Positions 10,013-21,290 of a DNA stretch of 64,000 nt are shown here, in pieces. Every line of letters begins with the position of its first letter. Position 1 is the stretch's first letter. The stretch comes from Polytrichum commune. Its lineage: Eukaryota > Streptophyta > Polytrichopsida > Polytrichales > Polytrichaceae. Position numbers and translations under genes: made by a program. Where the stretch lies: positions 16,698,527 through 16,762,526 of the forward strand of contig OX485808.1 of the NCBI GenBank assembly GCA_950295325.1, given 5' to 3'. A model generated the notes under the pieces. That model saw nothing but the letters and a program-made list of their open reading frames with translations, ran no database searches and was not told the origin of the DNA.

Positions 10013-12781
10013 TTTGTTATTTGGGTAGGGATTGTATTTTGAATATGGGTGTTTATGTTTTTGGTAGGGTTTGTATTTAGGGTGTAGGTGGTGTTTGGAG
10101 TGGGGGTAAGGTGTGGGGTTTAGGTACAAGTTGTATGTAGGGTGAGGCTTGTGAGATTTTGAGTTGGATTGGGTTTCTTGTTTTGGTTGGTACCAATACG
10201 GTTGTTGGTATTTGTGTTTTGGGTATATTTTGGCTTTTGGATGAAGTATATGTTTTAGGTGGACTCTATGGTTTGGATGAAGCTTATCCCTTGGATGAAG
10301 ATTGTGCTTTTGGTGAGGGCTATATCTTGGATGAGAATAGTATTGTGGGTGGGACCGAGGTATTTTTTGTTTTGGGTAGGAATCTTGTTGTGGGGGGGGG
10401 GGGGTGTTATATTTCCTAATTGATTGGGTGAAGGGCGTGTTTTGTTTGTTTTTAGGTTTTTCATGCTTATGGTTTTAATTATGGTAATCGGGTTGGGTGG
10501 GGTGTGTGTGATGTTACTAGGTTGTTTAGGTGCGAGGGAAGGTTTAGGTTTTGGTTGTGTATTGTGTTTAGGATGTAAACTATGCTTTGGATGTGGTTTG
10601 AGTTTAGGGTGGAATCTATTTTTTGATGAGTACTTGTATTGTGAGAGAGGCCGTTGTATTTTTTGTTTTGGATGGGTGGTAAAATTTGGGTGTGTAGGGT
10701 GTTGTGCTCGGGGGTTGTATTTTGTGTAGTTGTTAGTGTAATTTGGTACATTTATAAGTTTAATATTTGATGTACTTGAGATAGTAGGGAAGTATCTATA
10801 TAGGTTAGTTGTTTTTGGTTGTGTCTTACTTGGTTTTTGATTTTTGATGAATGTTAGTTTTGTTGTAGAGGGGATGTGGTGTAGGGTGGGTATTATGTTT
10901 TCTTGTTGTTTAGATAAGGGGCGTGTGTTCACATAGTATTTAGGTACTTGATTTGTTACTAAGGTAGGTTTCCAATTGGTGAGGTGATTTTTTCGGTTAG
11001 TTTTGTGGCGAGGCCGGTAGGCCGAGGCCATTTTGTTTGTTGGGTGTTGTTTGTATTTTGAGTAGGGGTATGGTTGTGAGTGGGGGTAGAGTACGGATTT
11101 TTGTCGGGGTTTATGTTTAGGATGTAGTCTATTTTGTTGGCATGCTTTTAGGTTAGGGTAGGTTCCTTGTTCATGATGTGGGTTATGTTTTGGATGAGAT
11201 ATATGTGTTGAGTGGCTTATGTGTTTTGGATGGGATCCATATCTTGGATGAAGGTAGTTCATTGGGTGTGGTATGTGTTTTGGGTACTTTCCGTAATTCA
11301 GGGCGTGTGTAATGTTACTTGATTGTTTAGATGTGAGGGGGGGATTTAGTTGTGGGTGTGGCCTATATTTTGGATGCGGTTTGGATGTAGGATGAAGTTC
11401 GTTTCTTGTGAGGTACCTACATTGTGAGTGAGGCCGTTGTATTTTGTGTTTTGGATGAGAAGTATAGTTTGGATGTGTGGTGTGTTTTGTTCGGAGAGTA
11501 TGTTTTGGGTTGTTGTTGTGTGAGTGGTTAGTGTAATTTGGTTTGTTTATAGATATTTGATTTACTTTTGTTGTACTTGAGGTAGAGGGGTAGTATTTAT
11601 GTAGGTTAGTTGTTTTGATTTTTGGTATTTTAATGAGTGCGCGGTTAGTTTTAGAGGAGGTGTGATGTAGGGCAAGTATTATGTTTCTTGTTGTTTGGTT
11701 AAGGGGTATGCGTTTGCATCGTGTTTAGATATTTGGTTTGTTATTGGGGTAGGTTTCCAATTAGTGAGGTGGAGTTTGCGGTTAGTTTTATGGCGAGGCC
11801 GGTAGGCCGAGGCCATTTTGTTTGTTGAGTATTGTTTGTACTTTGGGTGTGAATGATGTTTAGGATGTAATTTATTGTCTTTAGGGATGTACGTTGTTAT
11901 TGTGCGAGGTTTTTGATGCGTACTTGATATACTTGATGTAATGAGGTAGTATTTATATAAGTTGAGTATCTTTGGTTTTTTCTTATTTGGTTTTTGATAT
12001 TTGGTGAGTGCAAGTTTTGTTATGGGAGGGATATTGGGTAGGGTGGGTATAATGTTTTTTGGTTGTTTGGGTACGGAGTGTAATTTTGCATGGTTTGTTG
12101 GTATTTGAATTGTTATTGAGTGAGGTTTCCAATTATTTATGAAGTGATGTTGGCCATTAGGATTGTGGTAAGGCCGGTAGGCCGATGCCATTTTGCTTTT
12201 TGGGTGTCTTTTGTGATTGAAATAGGAGTTAGGGTTTGAGAGGGGACAGGGTTTGGGGTTTAGATGTGGGTTGTGTTTAGAGTGAAGTTTATTTTGTAGG
12301 TGTGGTTTTGAGTTGGGATGTGTTGCTTGTTTTGGGTGTGAACTATGTTTTGGATGAAATATGCGTTTTAGATGACATCCGTTCGTTGGATGGAGTATGC
12401 ATTTTGGGCACTTACCGTATTTCGTATGGAGATTGTTTTTTGAATGAGGTGGGAGGTATTTTGAGTTGAGGGTATGCTTTGTGTGACCATTGTACGTTGA
12501 ATGGTAGTACTTTCTATGTTTGTTGTTTTGTATGTGGGGATTGTATTTTGGTTTGAGTATTGGGTATGTAGTTTTTTGTTGTATATTGTATTTATTCGGG
12601 TATATGAGACATATTTTGTATTTGTATTCCATATGGTTTTTTGGGTGTTGTAGAATACCTTCTTTGTTGTTATGGTATTTTGTAGTTATTCTAGTATATG
12701 TTTCATGTATATGTCTATATATGTATATATGTATATGGTAGTATTGTGATAAATACTTTTTTATTTCTTGGCGGTTTGTGG
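10013..12781 (-). repeat. LINE A inter-ORF spacer with three upstream copies of the ORF2 N-terminal module
   Basis: 2.8 kb between ORF1 and ORF2, A/C-rich and G-poor on the element strand, with imperfect short repeats (CCCAAAACACAA- or CATCCAAAG-like, giving Pro/Lys/His-rich frames). It holds three extra module starts, each ATG followed by codons for ASAYRP: 12191, 11816 and 11031, besides the ORF2 start at 10012. Each continues with a recognisable NWKP...TN...IIPTL...TTKL...KPK...LY-YY series but diverges before the 2A motif. Frames after each module are open for hundreds of bases without clear function. I read this as duplicated 5' ends of ORF2 inside an unstructured leader. Confidence 0.7.
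10391..10404. repeat. Poly-G tract
   Basis: Uninterrupted run of about 13 G on the plus strand (C on the element strand) in the LINE A spacer; prone to length errors in sequencing. Confidence 0.8.
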
Positions 12782-14587
12782 TCAATCCACATTTGGTTGG
12801 TCCTTTAGCATAAGGTTTGGTTTAACCACACCCGTAATTTGTTGCATTCCCGTAAGTGCCAAAGTCAAGGTGCTTTGGATGTCCATCATCTATTTTTTGA
12901 GTTTATCGTTTATTTCATCCGCATAGATGTGTGCTTCTCTTACTATGTCATCTTTTAACTCCTTCATATCCTTGTGGAGTTCAAGTTTGAGTTTTTTGTT
13001 ACCTTCCTCAATGGCCTCTTTCATGACGGTAAGAACATCCCCCTTTGTTGTACTTTCTTCTCCTTGTGTTTGGTTTTGGATGGCTTCAATTGTGTTTACC
13101 AAACACGTATTAGTATCTTCAAAACCAAATTTGGTTAGTAGCTCTTTGGGGGGTTTGTCATTACCATCTAGGCTACGGCGGTGTGGGGTAATTTCCACAT
13201 GGTAGGCCCCAATTTTTGCTTCTTTACCCACAAACTTCCTATACACAAAGGGGTTGAGGCATTCCACATTGGCACTCCCATTGTGTCTCAAGCCATCTTG
13301 CTTGTGGAACCAAATGGATACCACATTTTTGGTTCCTAGTACCTTGCAAATTTCAAGGGAGGTGTCTTCAATATTCATCAAAATGGGGAGGTTGTAGAAA
13401 GTTAGGGTAAGAGCCTCTTTCCTTGCCTTTTGCTCCATAGTAAGAGAGGGGCCCTTTGTTACTTGCCCATCAAGAATTTGGTGGTGTGTGGATATTTGGA
13501 GGGTTTGTATTTTCTTAGCTTGTAGGGGGGTAGGAGCAACAATGTAGGCATGGTTGTTAGCGGTGGTCTTTTGTACTTCTACAATTTCAAAGTTATGACC
13601 TCTTCTAAAGCTATTTTCAAGGATATCAAGAAAGAGAGCATGAGATGTCAATCCTACTAGAGTGTCATTTGAAATTTTGATGGAGAGGTTGTTATTCCTA
13701 GCAATGGAGTGATATGATTTACATACCTTGCCTAGGCTTCCAACATTTGAGTGGGGCTCAAGGTGGAGAATGAAGGGTCTAAGACCCGTGAGTAAGGCTA
13801 CTCCATCGGTTTGGGGGTGAAGGAGGTGGAGTTTGACTATCCCAGCCCAAACGCCCTTAACCCCTCCTCTCTTGATACTCATGCATAGAACCGAGATAGG
13901 TTCGATGAGGTTAGTACCTAGTGGAATGTGCATGTCATTTAGCCTCTCTTTAACAAGCTCTTTGACATGGTTATGAAATAGGGGGTTGTTGGGGAGTTGA
14001 AAATGAATGGCAATTTGAAAGTCTAAGGACATGCAAGAGATGGGGTCAGTTTCTATCTCTGATGGGAGTTGAGTGAGGTTAAGATGTTGACCCGGTAATC
14101 CATCACTTCTCTCACTTGGGTACAAAGTTTGTGGCACTCTTGGGTATGAAATGCTTACACTCTCTAATTCCTCGGCTTCCTTACGGGGGATGCCTCTTGT
14201 GGTTCTATCAGCAATGGTTTCATCATTAAATAACTCATCAATTCCTTGTTCAATTGCAAGTTTTTCCATGACTTCAAATCCTAACCATAATTTGAGTTTT
14301 GGGTCTGATGTGGGCTCTGTGGCATGAACTACATTGCGGGGAGAAATCACCTTGTGGGAATTCGAGGGTGAGGATGTCCCGGCCCGGTCTCTAGCTCTCT
14401 TCCCATTGGCTGCAGCTCGGGCATTTGTTTTGGCCTTCTCTGCAAGGAGTTTCTTTAGGCTCTGAGTAGGCGAGTCAATCTCCATTATGTCTTCCTCGTC
14501 ACCAAAAACCTTTGCTAGGGTTTTCGGAATCAGGTCCCTTCCCTCCATGTTGTTGTTGTCTCGGGGAGGGGCTCTTGACGCGGCCAT
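12782..14587 (-). pseudogene. LINE A ORF1: RRM-like and coiled-coil RNA-binding protein (one amber codon)
   Basis: About 600 codons. I choose the start at MAASRAPP (14587) because it aligns with the MASPST start of copy C and the conserved MEIDSPTQSL segment follows; the open frame upstream to 15724 is the in-phase tandem repeat leader. The central region is conserved in all three copies (LWLGF, YHSIARNN, HNFEIVEVQK). Next comes an RRM-like stretch (LTLTFYNLP as RNP2-like, GSANVECL as RNP1-like), then ITPHRRSLDG, then a Lys/Glu-rich coiled-coil candidate. A TAG at 12890-12892 replaces a Gln codon of copy C and removes the last 35 residues, which otherwise continue to TGA at 12782. Expected role: binding LINE RNA in the RNP. 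Confidence 0.8.
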
Positions 14588-14699
14588 CTCAGCTAAGTTT
14601 GGGCTTCGGGGTCTGCTTCTGCTTGTGGGATCTGCAAGGTCGGGGCTGTGTGTGCTCTGGTACCGCTCTCCTTTCTCTGGTTCGGTGCAGTCACAGGTG

Positions 14700-15480
14700 T
14701 TTCGGTGTTGCTCACTTCCCCGAGTACAATGTGTATGAGATCTGCCTGTACTGCTAGGGATTACTCCGCCTCTTCTCCAGCTCCACTCGTTGTCTCGGTG
14801 TAGAATGTAGCCTCTGTTTCGGTGATGGGTTTGTTGCCCAGTGAGCTCGGTGCCAGATTCGGTGTAATCGCAGGTTGTCTGATCTTCCCGAATATGTGTA
14901 TGAGATCTGCTTGTACTGCTAGGGATTACTCCGCCTCTTCTCCAGCTCCACTCGTTGTCTTGGTGTAGAATGTAGCCTCTGTTTCGGTGATGGGTTTGTT
15001 GCCCAGTGAGCTCGGTGCTAGATTCGGTGTAATCGCAGGTTGTCTGATCTTCCCGAATACAATGTGTATGAGATTTGCCTGTATTGCTAGGGATTACTCC
15101 ACCTCTTCTCCAGCTCCACTCGTTGTCTCGATGTAGAATGTAGCCTCTGTTTCGGTGATGGGTTTGTTGCCTAGTGAGCTCGGTGCCAGATTCGGTGTAA
15201 TCGCAGGTTGTATGATCTGCAAGGTCAGGGCTGTGGGTGCTCAGGTACCGCTCTCCTTGCTCTGGTGCGGTGCACTCACAGGTGATTCGGTGTTGCTCAC
15301 CTTCCCGAATACAATGTGTATGAGATCTGCCTGTATTGCTAGGGATTACTCCACTTCTTCTCCAGCTCCACTCGTTGTCTCGGTGATGGGTTTGTTGTCC
15401 AGTGAGCTTGGTGCCAAATTCGGTGTAATCGCAGGTTTTCTGATGCTGCTCTACTCTCTGATTGCAGTGTGTGCGAGATC
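14700..15480 (-). repeat. About 167-bp tandem monomers in LINE A leader
   Basis: The phrase GGTGATGGGTTTGTTG recurs near 14820, 14986, 15154 and 15382. Spacings are about 166, 168 and 228 bases, the last containing an extra segment. Units contain repeated TCGGTG words, which also dominate the 5' array of copy C. Confidence 0.85.
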
Positions 15481-15757
15481 TGCCTATTTTGTTGTGGGTT
15501 ACTCCTCTTCTGCGTATGTCTCGATGTGGGGCGTCGTCTTCTTTGTAATCTCCTTGGATTTCTTCTACGACACCCTTTCTGCAACCTCTTCCGCCTTCTG
15601 CAACGATCCCTTCTTGCGCTCCACTATCTTGGGTCGATGGTTCTCCCACCAGTGGATCGGGCTTGTAACAAGGGTTTAGTTCTAGATCTAGGGGACATGC
15701 ATCTATGCTATGTTTGAAAAGCAAGATAAATGTATTAATGATATAAATGAAAGAGAA

Positions 15758-15776
15758 AAGGAGCCTTCGGCTCCTT
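15758..15776. promoter_or_regulatory. Hairpin in LINE A 5' leader
   Basis: Stem AAGGAGCC / GGCTCCTT with a TTC loop. It has the same stem-triloop design as the terminal 3' hairpin but a different stem sequence. Confidence 0.6.
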
Positions 15777-16226
15777 CTATGCGACTCTCTGGCTATTGCT
15801 GAAACTGTAATTCTGGTACAATGTGACGATCGGAAGTATCAATGTGCCTGAGTCCTGGGTGTTTGCTACCTCTCCCGCCGTGTTTGCATAGAAATCTCAG
15901 ATCTAGATAACTACAAGCAAAAATGAAGTTTTAATCTCAATCACAACCAATCGGAGCCCCAACTCTTTCAGAGTACTCTTCCCCTTGAGATCTAACTATC
16001 ATTTACACGCTTGAGTCTCTAGATCTGGGACTTTGAGCATTCACAGGTACCCCTCAACACATCCAATCACCTCTTCAAACACCCTGACCATCTGTTGTCT
16101 AGTGTATGCGGGGTCACTGCGAGGCCAGCTCCTGGCAGCACACGCACTAGTCTCCAGCGGCTTACTTCACAATCTCACGCCATACCAGAAAATACAGAGC
16201 CCTTAGCAGCTCCTCATCCGTGAATC

Positions 16227-16237
16227 CAACATTTGCA
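16227..16237. repeat. Target site duplication of LINE A (5' side)
   Basis: CAACATTTGCA, identical to 2466-2476. It marks the 5' boundary of LINE A at 16226. Confidence 0.9.
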
Positions 16238-17502
16238 CTACCATTGTGTCTAATTCCATCTTGCTTATGGAACCAAATGGAGACAACATTCTTGGTTCCA
16301 ATTATCTTGCAAATTTCAAGAGTTGTGTCATCTATTCTCATCAAGATGGGAAGGTTGTAGAAGGTGAGGGTTAGAGCTTCTTTCCTTTGTTTTTGCTCCA
16401 AGGTGAGAAAAGGCCCCTTGTTCACTTGTCCTTCCAAAATTTCATGGTGTGTTGCAACTTGAAGTGTTTGGATTTTCTTGGCTTGTGAGGGGGTTGGTGC
16501 AACAATGTAAGCATGATTGTTGGGAGTGCTCTTTTGCACCTCTACAATCTCAAATTCATGACCTCTCCTAAAACTATTCTCTAAGATATCTTTGAAGAGC
16601 ATGTGTGAAGAAACATCAATCAAGGTTTCGCTAGTGATTTTGATTGAAAGGTTGTTGTTCCTAGCTATGGAGTGGTAAGTCTTACATACCTTTCCAAGAG
16701 TACCTTGGGTTGATTTGGGGTCCAATTGTAGAATGAATGGTCTAAGTCCTTTCAACAAAGCCACACCATCAATTTCGGGGTGGAGAAGGTGGAGTTTGGC
16801 AATTCCCGCCCAAACTCCTTTTTCCCCACCTCTCTTGACACTCATGCACATGATAGATATGGGCTCAATAAGGTTAGTGCCAAGAGGTATTTGCATAAAC
16901 TCAAGTCTTTTCCGTACTAGTTCTTTCACATGGTTGTGTAGGAGAGGGGTGTTAGGTAATTGGAATTCAATAGCAACATGAAAGTCCAAAGCAAGACATG
17001 TATTGGGATCAATTGGGATATCATATGGGATTTGTGTGAGGTTGAGGTGTTGTCCAAGGACACCATCCTCTCTCTTACCTGGGTAGTAGGTTTGGGGTAT
17101 CCTTGGGAAGGATATTACGACACCCTCCATTTCTTCCGCTTCCTTCCTTGGCACTCCCCTAAGTACCCTATCTTCAATGGATTCACCATCGAAGAGTTCT
17201 TCCAACCCTTCTTCCATAGCCAATTTCTCCATGTTAGTGAAACCATACCAAAAATTTTGACGGAACCTTCGTTCCGGGACAATAGAATTTACCTGTGAGG
17301 CTTGTGGGCGTCGTTGTGGAGTTTGGTGTAAAGATTTATTCGGTGTTGTCTTCTCCCGGGTCCTCTTGGTACCTATTTCCTTCGCAGCTTGATTCTCATT
17401 TGCTTTCTCCGCTAAGAGCCGCATGAGGTTTTGTGTGGATGTGTCTACCTCCATGTTGTCATCATCTCCCAAGATGGGTCGGAATGTGGAGGGCGATGCC
17501 AT
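16227..17502 (-). pseudogene. LINE C ORF1, N-terminal part
   Basis: Begins MASPSTFRP at 17502, followed by MEVDTSTQNLMRLLAEK, and runs in frame for about 425 codons to HNGSANV, where LINE A is inserted. Beyond that the frame enters LINE A leader sequence (GFTDEELL...) and stops at 16162. It aligns throughout with LINE A ORF1 after residue MAAS, with conserved YHSIARNNNLSIKI and LTFYNLPILM segments. The break falls in the RNP1-like strand of the presumed RRM, so copy C cannot make full-length ORF1. No other nonsense codon is seen, so the copy may have been intact when hit. Confidence 0.85.
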
Positions 17503-17693
17503 GTTTGAATTGGGGACACGATGGGTAGCCGCTCCTTCTTTGTTGGTGTTGCCTTTGTGTCCTTTGCCTCAAACACCCTCCCTTGGCAATCTCCTTAATC
17601 TTCACAGCTACAAGCTCACAATCTCCCGAATTCTTGTTGTCTTGGTGTAGACTCGGTGCTTACCTTGCTGTCTTGGTCCTGGTGTAGACTTGG
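17503..17693 (-). repeat. LINE C 5' leader array, part 1
   Basis: Short leader next to ORF1, entering the TCGGTG/CTTGGTG repeats that resume at 24737 on the far side of the gypsy insertion. Confidence 0.65.
17689..17693. repeat. Target site duplication of gypsy element (left)
   Basis: CTTGG, repeated at 24737-24741 (the bases after the right LTR read CTTGGTGTTG). Five-bp duplications are typical of LTR retrotransposons. Confidence 0.85.
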
Positions 17694-18666
17694 TGTCGCA
17701 ACCCTTGCTAAGCCCCCTTGACAATCTTGCCAATTTTCAATTCTAGCAAAGGTTACGAGCGCTAACCATTCGCATTCCGCCATGCTAATGGTTAGCTCCT
17801 CCTACCCCGGACCTTATAGTTCATAGGAGGGAACCAACCCTCCTACTTTGCTTTTGGGACTCACCCCTTAATCGGTAACCATTCCTTAGATGTGGACTTC
17901 CATCCATGGAAGCCCAATCCTATGTTGATCATCGCATTGCCGGAGCAACACTACAACAACCCGAACCATACTAGGCAACTATGGCCTCACAATGGGCCAA
18001 TGCCCATGGACGCCTTGCCGTTTGGCCTCGGGTGGGTGAGGCCACACCACCTCACCCATATAAGCCTCTAGGACTCTACGCGGGGCCCCTACCCCACCGT
18101 CAACCAACCTCTTGTCTCTCTACCAAGAGTTGGGGCCAAGTGGACACTTTCCTTTAGCCGCTGGGCCTAGAAGCCCCCAGCAGCTTCAGACCATCATAAC
18201 TTCCTTGTATGATGTTTGATTCCAACAACAAACCACTCCATCTTCATCTACGCTTCACGTAGATGCCGATGGACTCCTCACTTGCCCCATTCCGGCAAGT
18301 ATTGAGGAAGTTATGCCTGTTTGAACCTTCGCAGTCCCGGGAATCACTCCCAGGCACTGCTGTACCAGGGCGCTGTCCCGGGACAGCGCCCCACTCAAAT
18401 GGCCATAACTCCTAGCTCACACCTCCGATTGAGGTGTTCTTGAGCATTCTAGAATCACCACGCCATGAGCTACGCATAACTCATGGCCTTCCCCTTGTGC
18501 CTCCTAGTCTTCGTGGGTGGGAGGCGTTCTCAACGCCCGGGGCCCTCACCCACACTAGGATCACTTGGGCCCTCTCACCAACGGCGCCACAAGTCCCGGG
18601 TGTCACTCCGGGGTCCCCCTTGTGCCCATGGTGTTTCGGGCACTCCTCATGGAGAGGTGCGCGACA
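17694..18666 (-). repeat. Left LTR (3' LTR) of gypsy element
   Basis: Begins TGTCGCAACCC and ends GGTGCGCGACA on the plus strand. 973 bp and, as far as I can read, identical to 23764-24736. Open frames inside it are shared by both LTRs and are not genes. Confidence 0.95.
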
Positions 18667-18680
18667 CTCACCCCCACCAA
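18667..18680 (-). promoter_or_regulatory. Polypurine tract of gypsy element
   Basis: GGTGGGGGTGAG on the minus strand directly before the 3' LTR, the expected plus-strand primer site. Confidence 0.75.
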
Positions 18681-19499
18681 ACGGAGTCGATGCCCTCATC
18701 GACTATACTCGTAGTCGGCACACCAATTCTCAAGTTGCCATCCTCTATGGTGCGGCATTGTGTTTACCTTAGGGCGCGACCCCCACAATGCATCTTCAAA
18801 TTTGGCATAGTCCCAAAGGTGTCGTTCCTAGGTGGTCCGTTAGCGACCTTGGATCTCTCCTCCAAGGACCTAACCTACACTAGACCCACCTACTTTGGGA
18901 CTCACTTGGGTTGCCCCTCCTTTGGGGCCTCCCCCGTTAGGCTCCACTAGCCTAACATGACACATCTAGGCGAGACCTCAACGCTTCCACTAAGTTGTCT
19001 CGGTTGCAACTCCGAGATGGCTTTCCATTGTTAAGCCACGCCTCGATCGCACGGGGGTGATGCCAAGTCCCGCCCGACTCGGTTCCCACTTTGCTCTTTC
19101 GAGACATGGGTTCATGACTCCCATGCGCCAACTCTCGTTAGCTCGCGGGTAGCACTTTTATGAGCACGCGCCATCACCTTGCCCCCGCCCGGACAAGCCC
19201 ATAACGAAGAAGTTTCTTGGTTTTATCCAAGGCCCCTCCAAGCCATGGCCCCCAATTACTCGGCTTACCCAACCTAGTTTGGCATATCTATTCCCCCTCT
19301 TCCATTAACCAAGCACAAGTACAAGACTAGGACCTCATCTCATACTTTTCTCTTTGCACCACTAAAGTTTGGACTTTATTCCCTCAAGCCAAAGAACAAG
19401 TTCATGTTGTGGAGTAACTAACCTCGAAGCTAAGTGTGCTACTATCGTCTCTCCCCCACTAAAGGAGATTGATGTCCTCATCAATGCCTACGCTTCATT

Positions 19500-20929
19500 T
19501 TATTGGAATCCTTAGCCTTAGTTTCTTCAAAGTGCTTCACCAATTCATTGGTGTTCACCATGTCTCTTGCCGCCACCCAAGCGGTTTCTTTCTCATGGTA
19601 TCCTCACCATTTCACCAAGTACTCCTTTGTACATTTTCTTTCATTTTCACTTGGGCTTCCTACACTTGAGGATGCCCTCTTACCTCATGTTCCAAATGAC
19701 CTCCACAAGGTCGGGACGTGGCCTAATCACTTGCTTGTGATCGGGCCACAAGGTGTTGTCCTAAAATGACTTTCGTAATGAGACATGAAATGTCGGATGC
19801 ACTTTGATCTCCGGCGGTAATTCCAACTTATACATGTCCTTGAACACTTGTTCCACAATGGAAAACGAAGCTCCAATTTTGGACATGAACTTTTGAAGTA
19901 AGGCCTTTGGGCAAGGTGAAGTTGTCCACATTCAACAACACCTTATTGGCCCACCTCGTACTCCACTTCGCGTCTTCCGGCATTGATTTGCACTCCGTAG
20001 CACCTTCGGGCTTTCTCCACCAACAACTTGGTCATCTCCAAGACTTGTTTACCATCCTTGGCCAAGTCCTCACCATCTTGGTTGAATTCTAGTGTTGAAT
20101 GTGCCCCCTCGAGAGCTAGGTTAATAGGTTGGAGCGCATCCACTCCATAAGCCACCACGAAAGACCACCCCTTGGTAGCCAAGTGCGTGGCTACATTGCA
20201 ATTACACTCCGCTCGACCCACATAGACCGCCCAATCTCCTTGGTCCGCCCCCACCAAGTTCCTCAAGTATTGCTTCAAGACTACATTCACATGCTCCGCT
20301 TTCCCATTCATTTGGGAATGCAAGGCCGTGCTAAACCTTAGTTTCATTCCGACCTCCTTAGAGAAATGCATTGAAAATGCACTTGTGAACTTTGGATCTT
20401 GATCCCACACAATCACTCTTGGCAACCCGTGGTGCCTCAACCATCCTTTGAGAAAAGGCTATGCGGTCTCCAACGCGGTGGCGGTTCCCACAATCGGCAC
20501 CATGTGTGCCAACTTGGCAAACCGCTCTACCATCAACAAGATGGCATCATACCCATGTGACTCCGGCAAACTTGTGATCAAGTCCATGCACATACTATGC
20601 CATGGCCCCGACGGGATAGGCAACGGTTGCAAGAAGCCGCCTTACTTTTGGTAAGAGGCTCGGTTCACTTGGCACTTCATCCAAGCCTTCACAAAGTGGG
20701 CTATATCCTTCTTTATGCACCGCCAATGGTACCCCCATGACACCATTCTATGGCGGTTTTTTCTTTCTCCTCTATGGCCGGCAATAGGACTATCACATTC
20801 TTCCTTCAAAACCGATAGCCTCAACTTGCCTTGTGGCACATACACCCGACTTTGTTTACACTTGAACAATCCGTCCACCAACTTAACCTCTTTGAGCACC
20901 TTGCTCTTGCGAAGCTCACCTAAAAGCAT
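19500..20929 (-). pseudogene. Gypsy integrase and chromodomain remnant
   Basis: 20642-20929 holds the zinc-binding N-terminus of integrase (AGHRGERK...C...C pattern). 19943-20440 holds the catalytic-core part (WDQDPKFTS, then FSTALHSQMNGKAEHVN, corresponding to the second Asp and the Glu region). After a stop-riddled C-terminal stretch (LLNVDNFTLPKGL), 19510-19640 encodes a chromodomain-like EYLVKW-GYHEKETAWV segment, which marks a chromovirus. The first catalytic Asp region around 20450-20640 is not clear. Stops and frame changes make it non-functional. Confidence 0.75.
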
Positions 20930-20984
20930 TTGTGCTTTGGGGTAGTGAATTTACCCCTCCCGTATCTTGCATCACAAGTTTCCT

Positions 20985-21290
20985 TCGCCGGCACACATTA
21001 GCCACAAGGTTTGGATGGTTCTCATTGCTTGGAACTCTTCCCGTCTACTTAGCGCATCCGGCACCACATTTCCACGGTCCGGTTTGTGGACCAAATCCAC
21101 CTTCATAAGCGCCAAGCTATCATGCCAACGCAATGACTTGGCGCTCACTTGCGCTTGTATGTCAAAATACTTTTAGGACACATTGTCCTTGTAGACCTTT
21201 ACTTTGTGCGACCCCAACTAGTGTCGCCACATCTTCAAGCAATGCACTACGGCAAAGAAGTTCTTTGTCATGAGTTGGTTGTCTTCTTTG
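20985..21290 (-). pseudogene. Gypsy RNase H remnant
   Basis: The minus strand reads FFAVVHCLKMWRHY, then LVHKP and NVVPDALSRR, matching the end of a Ty3/gypsy RNase H domain, with stops in frame. Confidence 0.7.

Larger units (their letters stand above)
2477..16226 (-). mobile_element. LINE A: full-length 13.75-kb 2A-bearing non-LTR retrotransposon
   Basis: Complete element on the minus strand, bounded by an 11-bp target duplication and inserted in ORF1 of LINE C. In the direction of transcription it holds: a 5' leader (16226-14588) with a hairpin and 167-bp monomers; ORF1 (14587-12782); an A/C-rich spacer with three extra copies of the ORF2 N-terminal module (12781-10013); ORF2 (10012-2687); and a 3' UTR with two hairpins ending in a short TTG/TTA tail. 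There are no LTRs. The APE-type endonuclease and RT order define a LINE; the RNase H and terminal CCHC finger fit the I/Jockey-like group better than ordinary plant L1, which is inference. Coding is interrupted only by nonsense codons, so the copy is fairly young but inactive as read. Confidence 0.9.
14588..16226 (-). promoter_or_regulatory. LINE A 5' leader with tandem monomers
   Basis: From the target duplication to the ORF1 start. The part from 16226 to about 15725 is single-copy and contains a hairpin; 15480 to about 14690 is a tandem array. Arrays of monomers at the 5' end act as internal promoters in rodent L1 elements, and the position suggests the same here; that role is inference. 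Frames through the array are open by periodicity, giving repeated THHRNRGYIL and EWSWRRGGVIPS peptides, but no equivalent protein exists in B or C. Confidence 0.6.

Noticed and set aside
14588-15724. N-terminal extension of LINE A ORF1 (about 380 residues)
   Set aside because: It is the in-phase 167-bp leader array. Homology with copies B and C starts only at or after the ATG at 14587.
16162-16226. Alternative C-terminus of LINE C ORF1 (GFTDEELL...)
   Set aside because: It is read-through into the leader of inserted LINE A, shown by the target duplication at this point.
18434-18950. Plus-strand frames in the gypsy LTR
   Set aside because: The same frames recur in the second LTR and change at its edge; they are LTR sequence, not genes.
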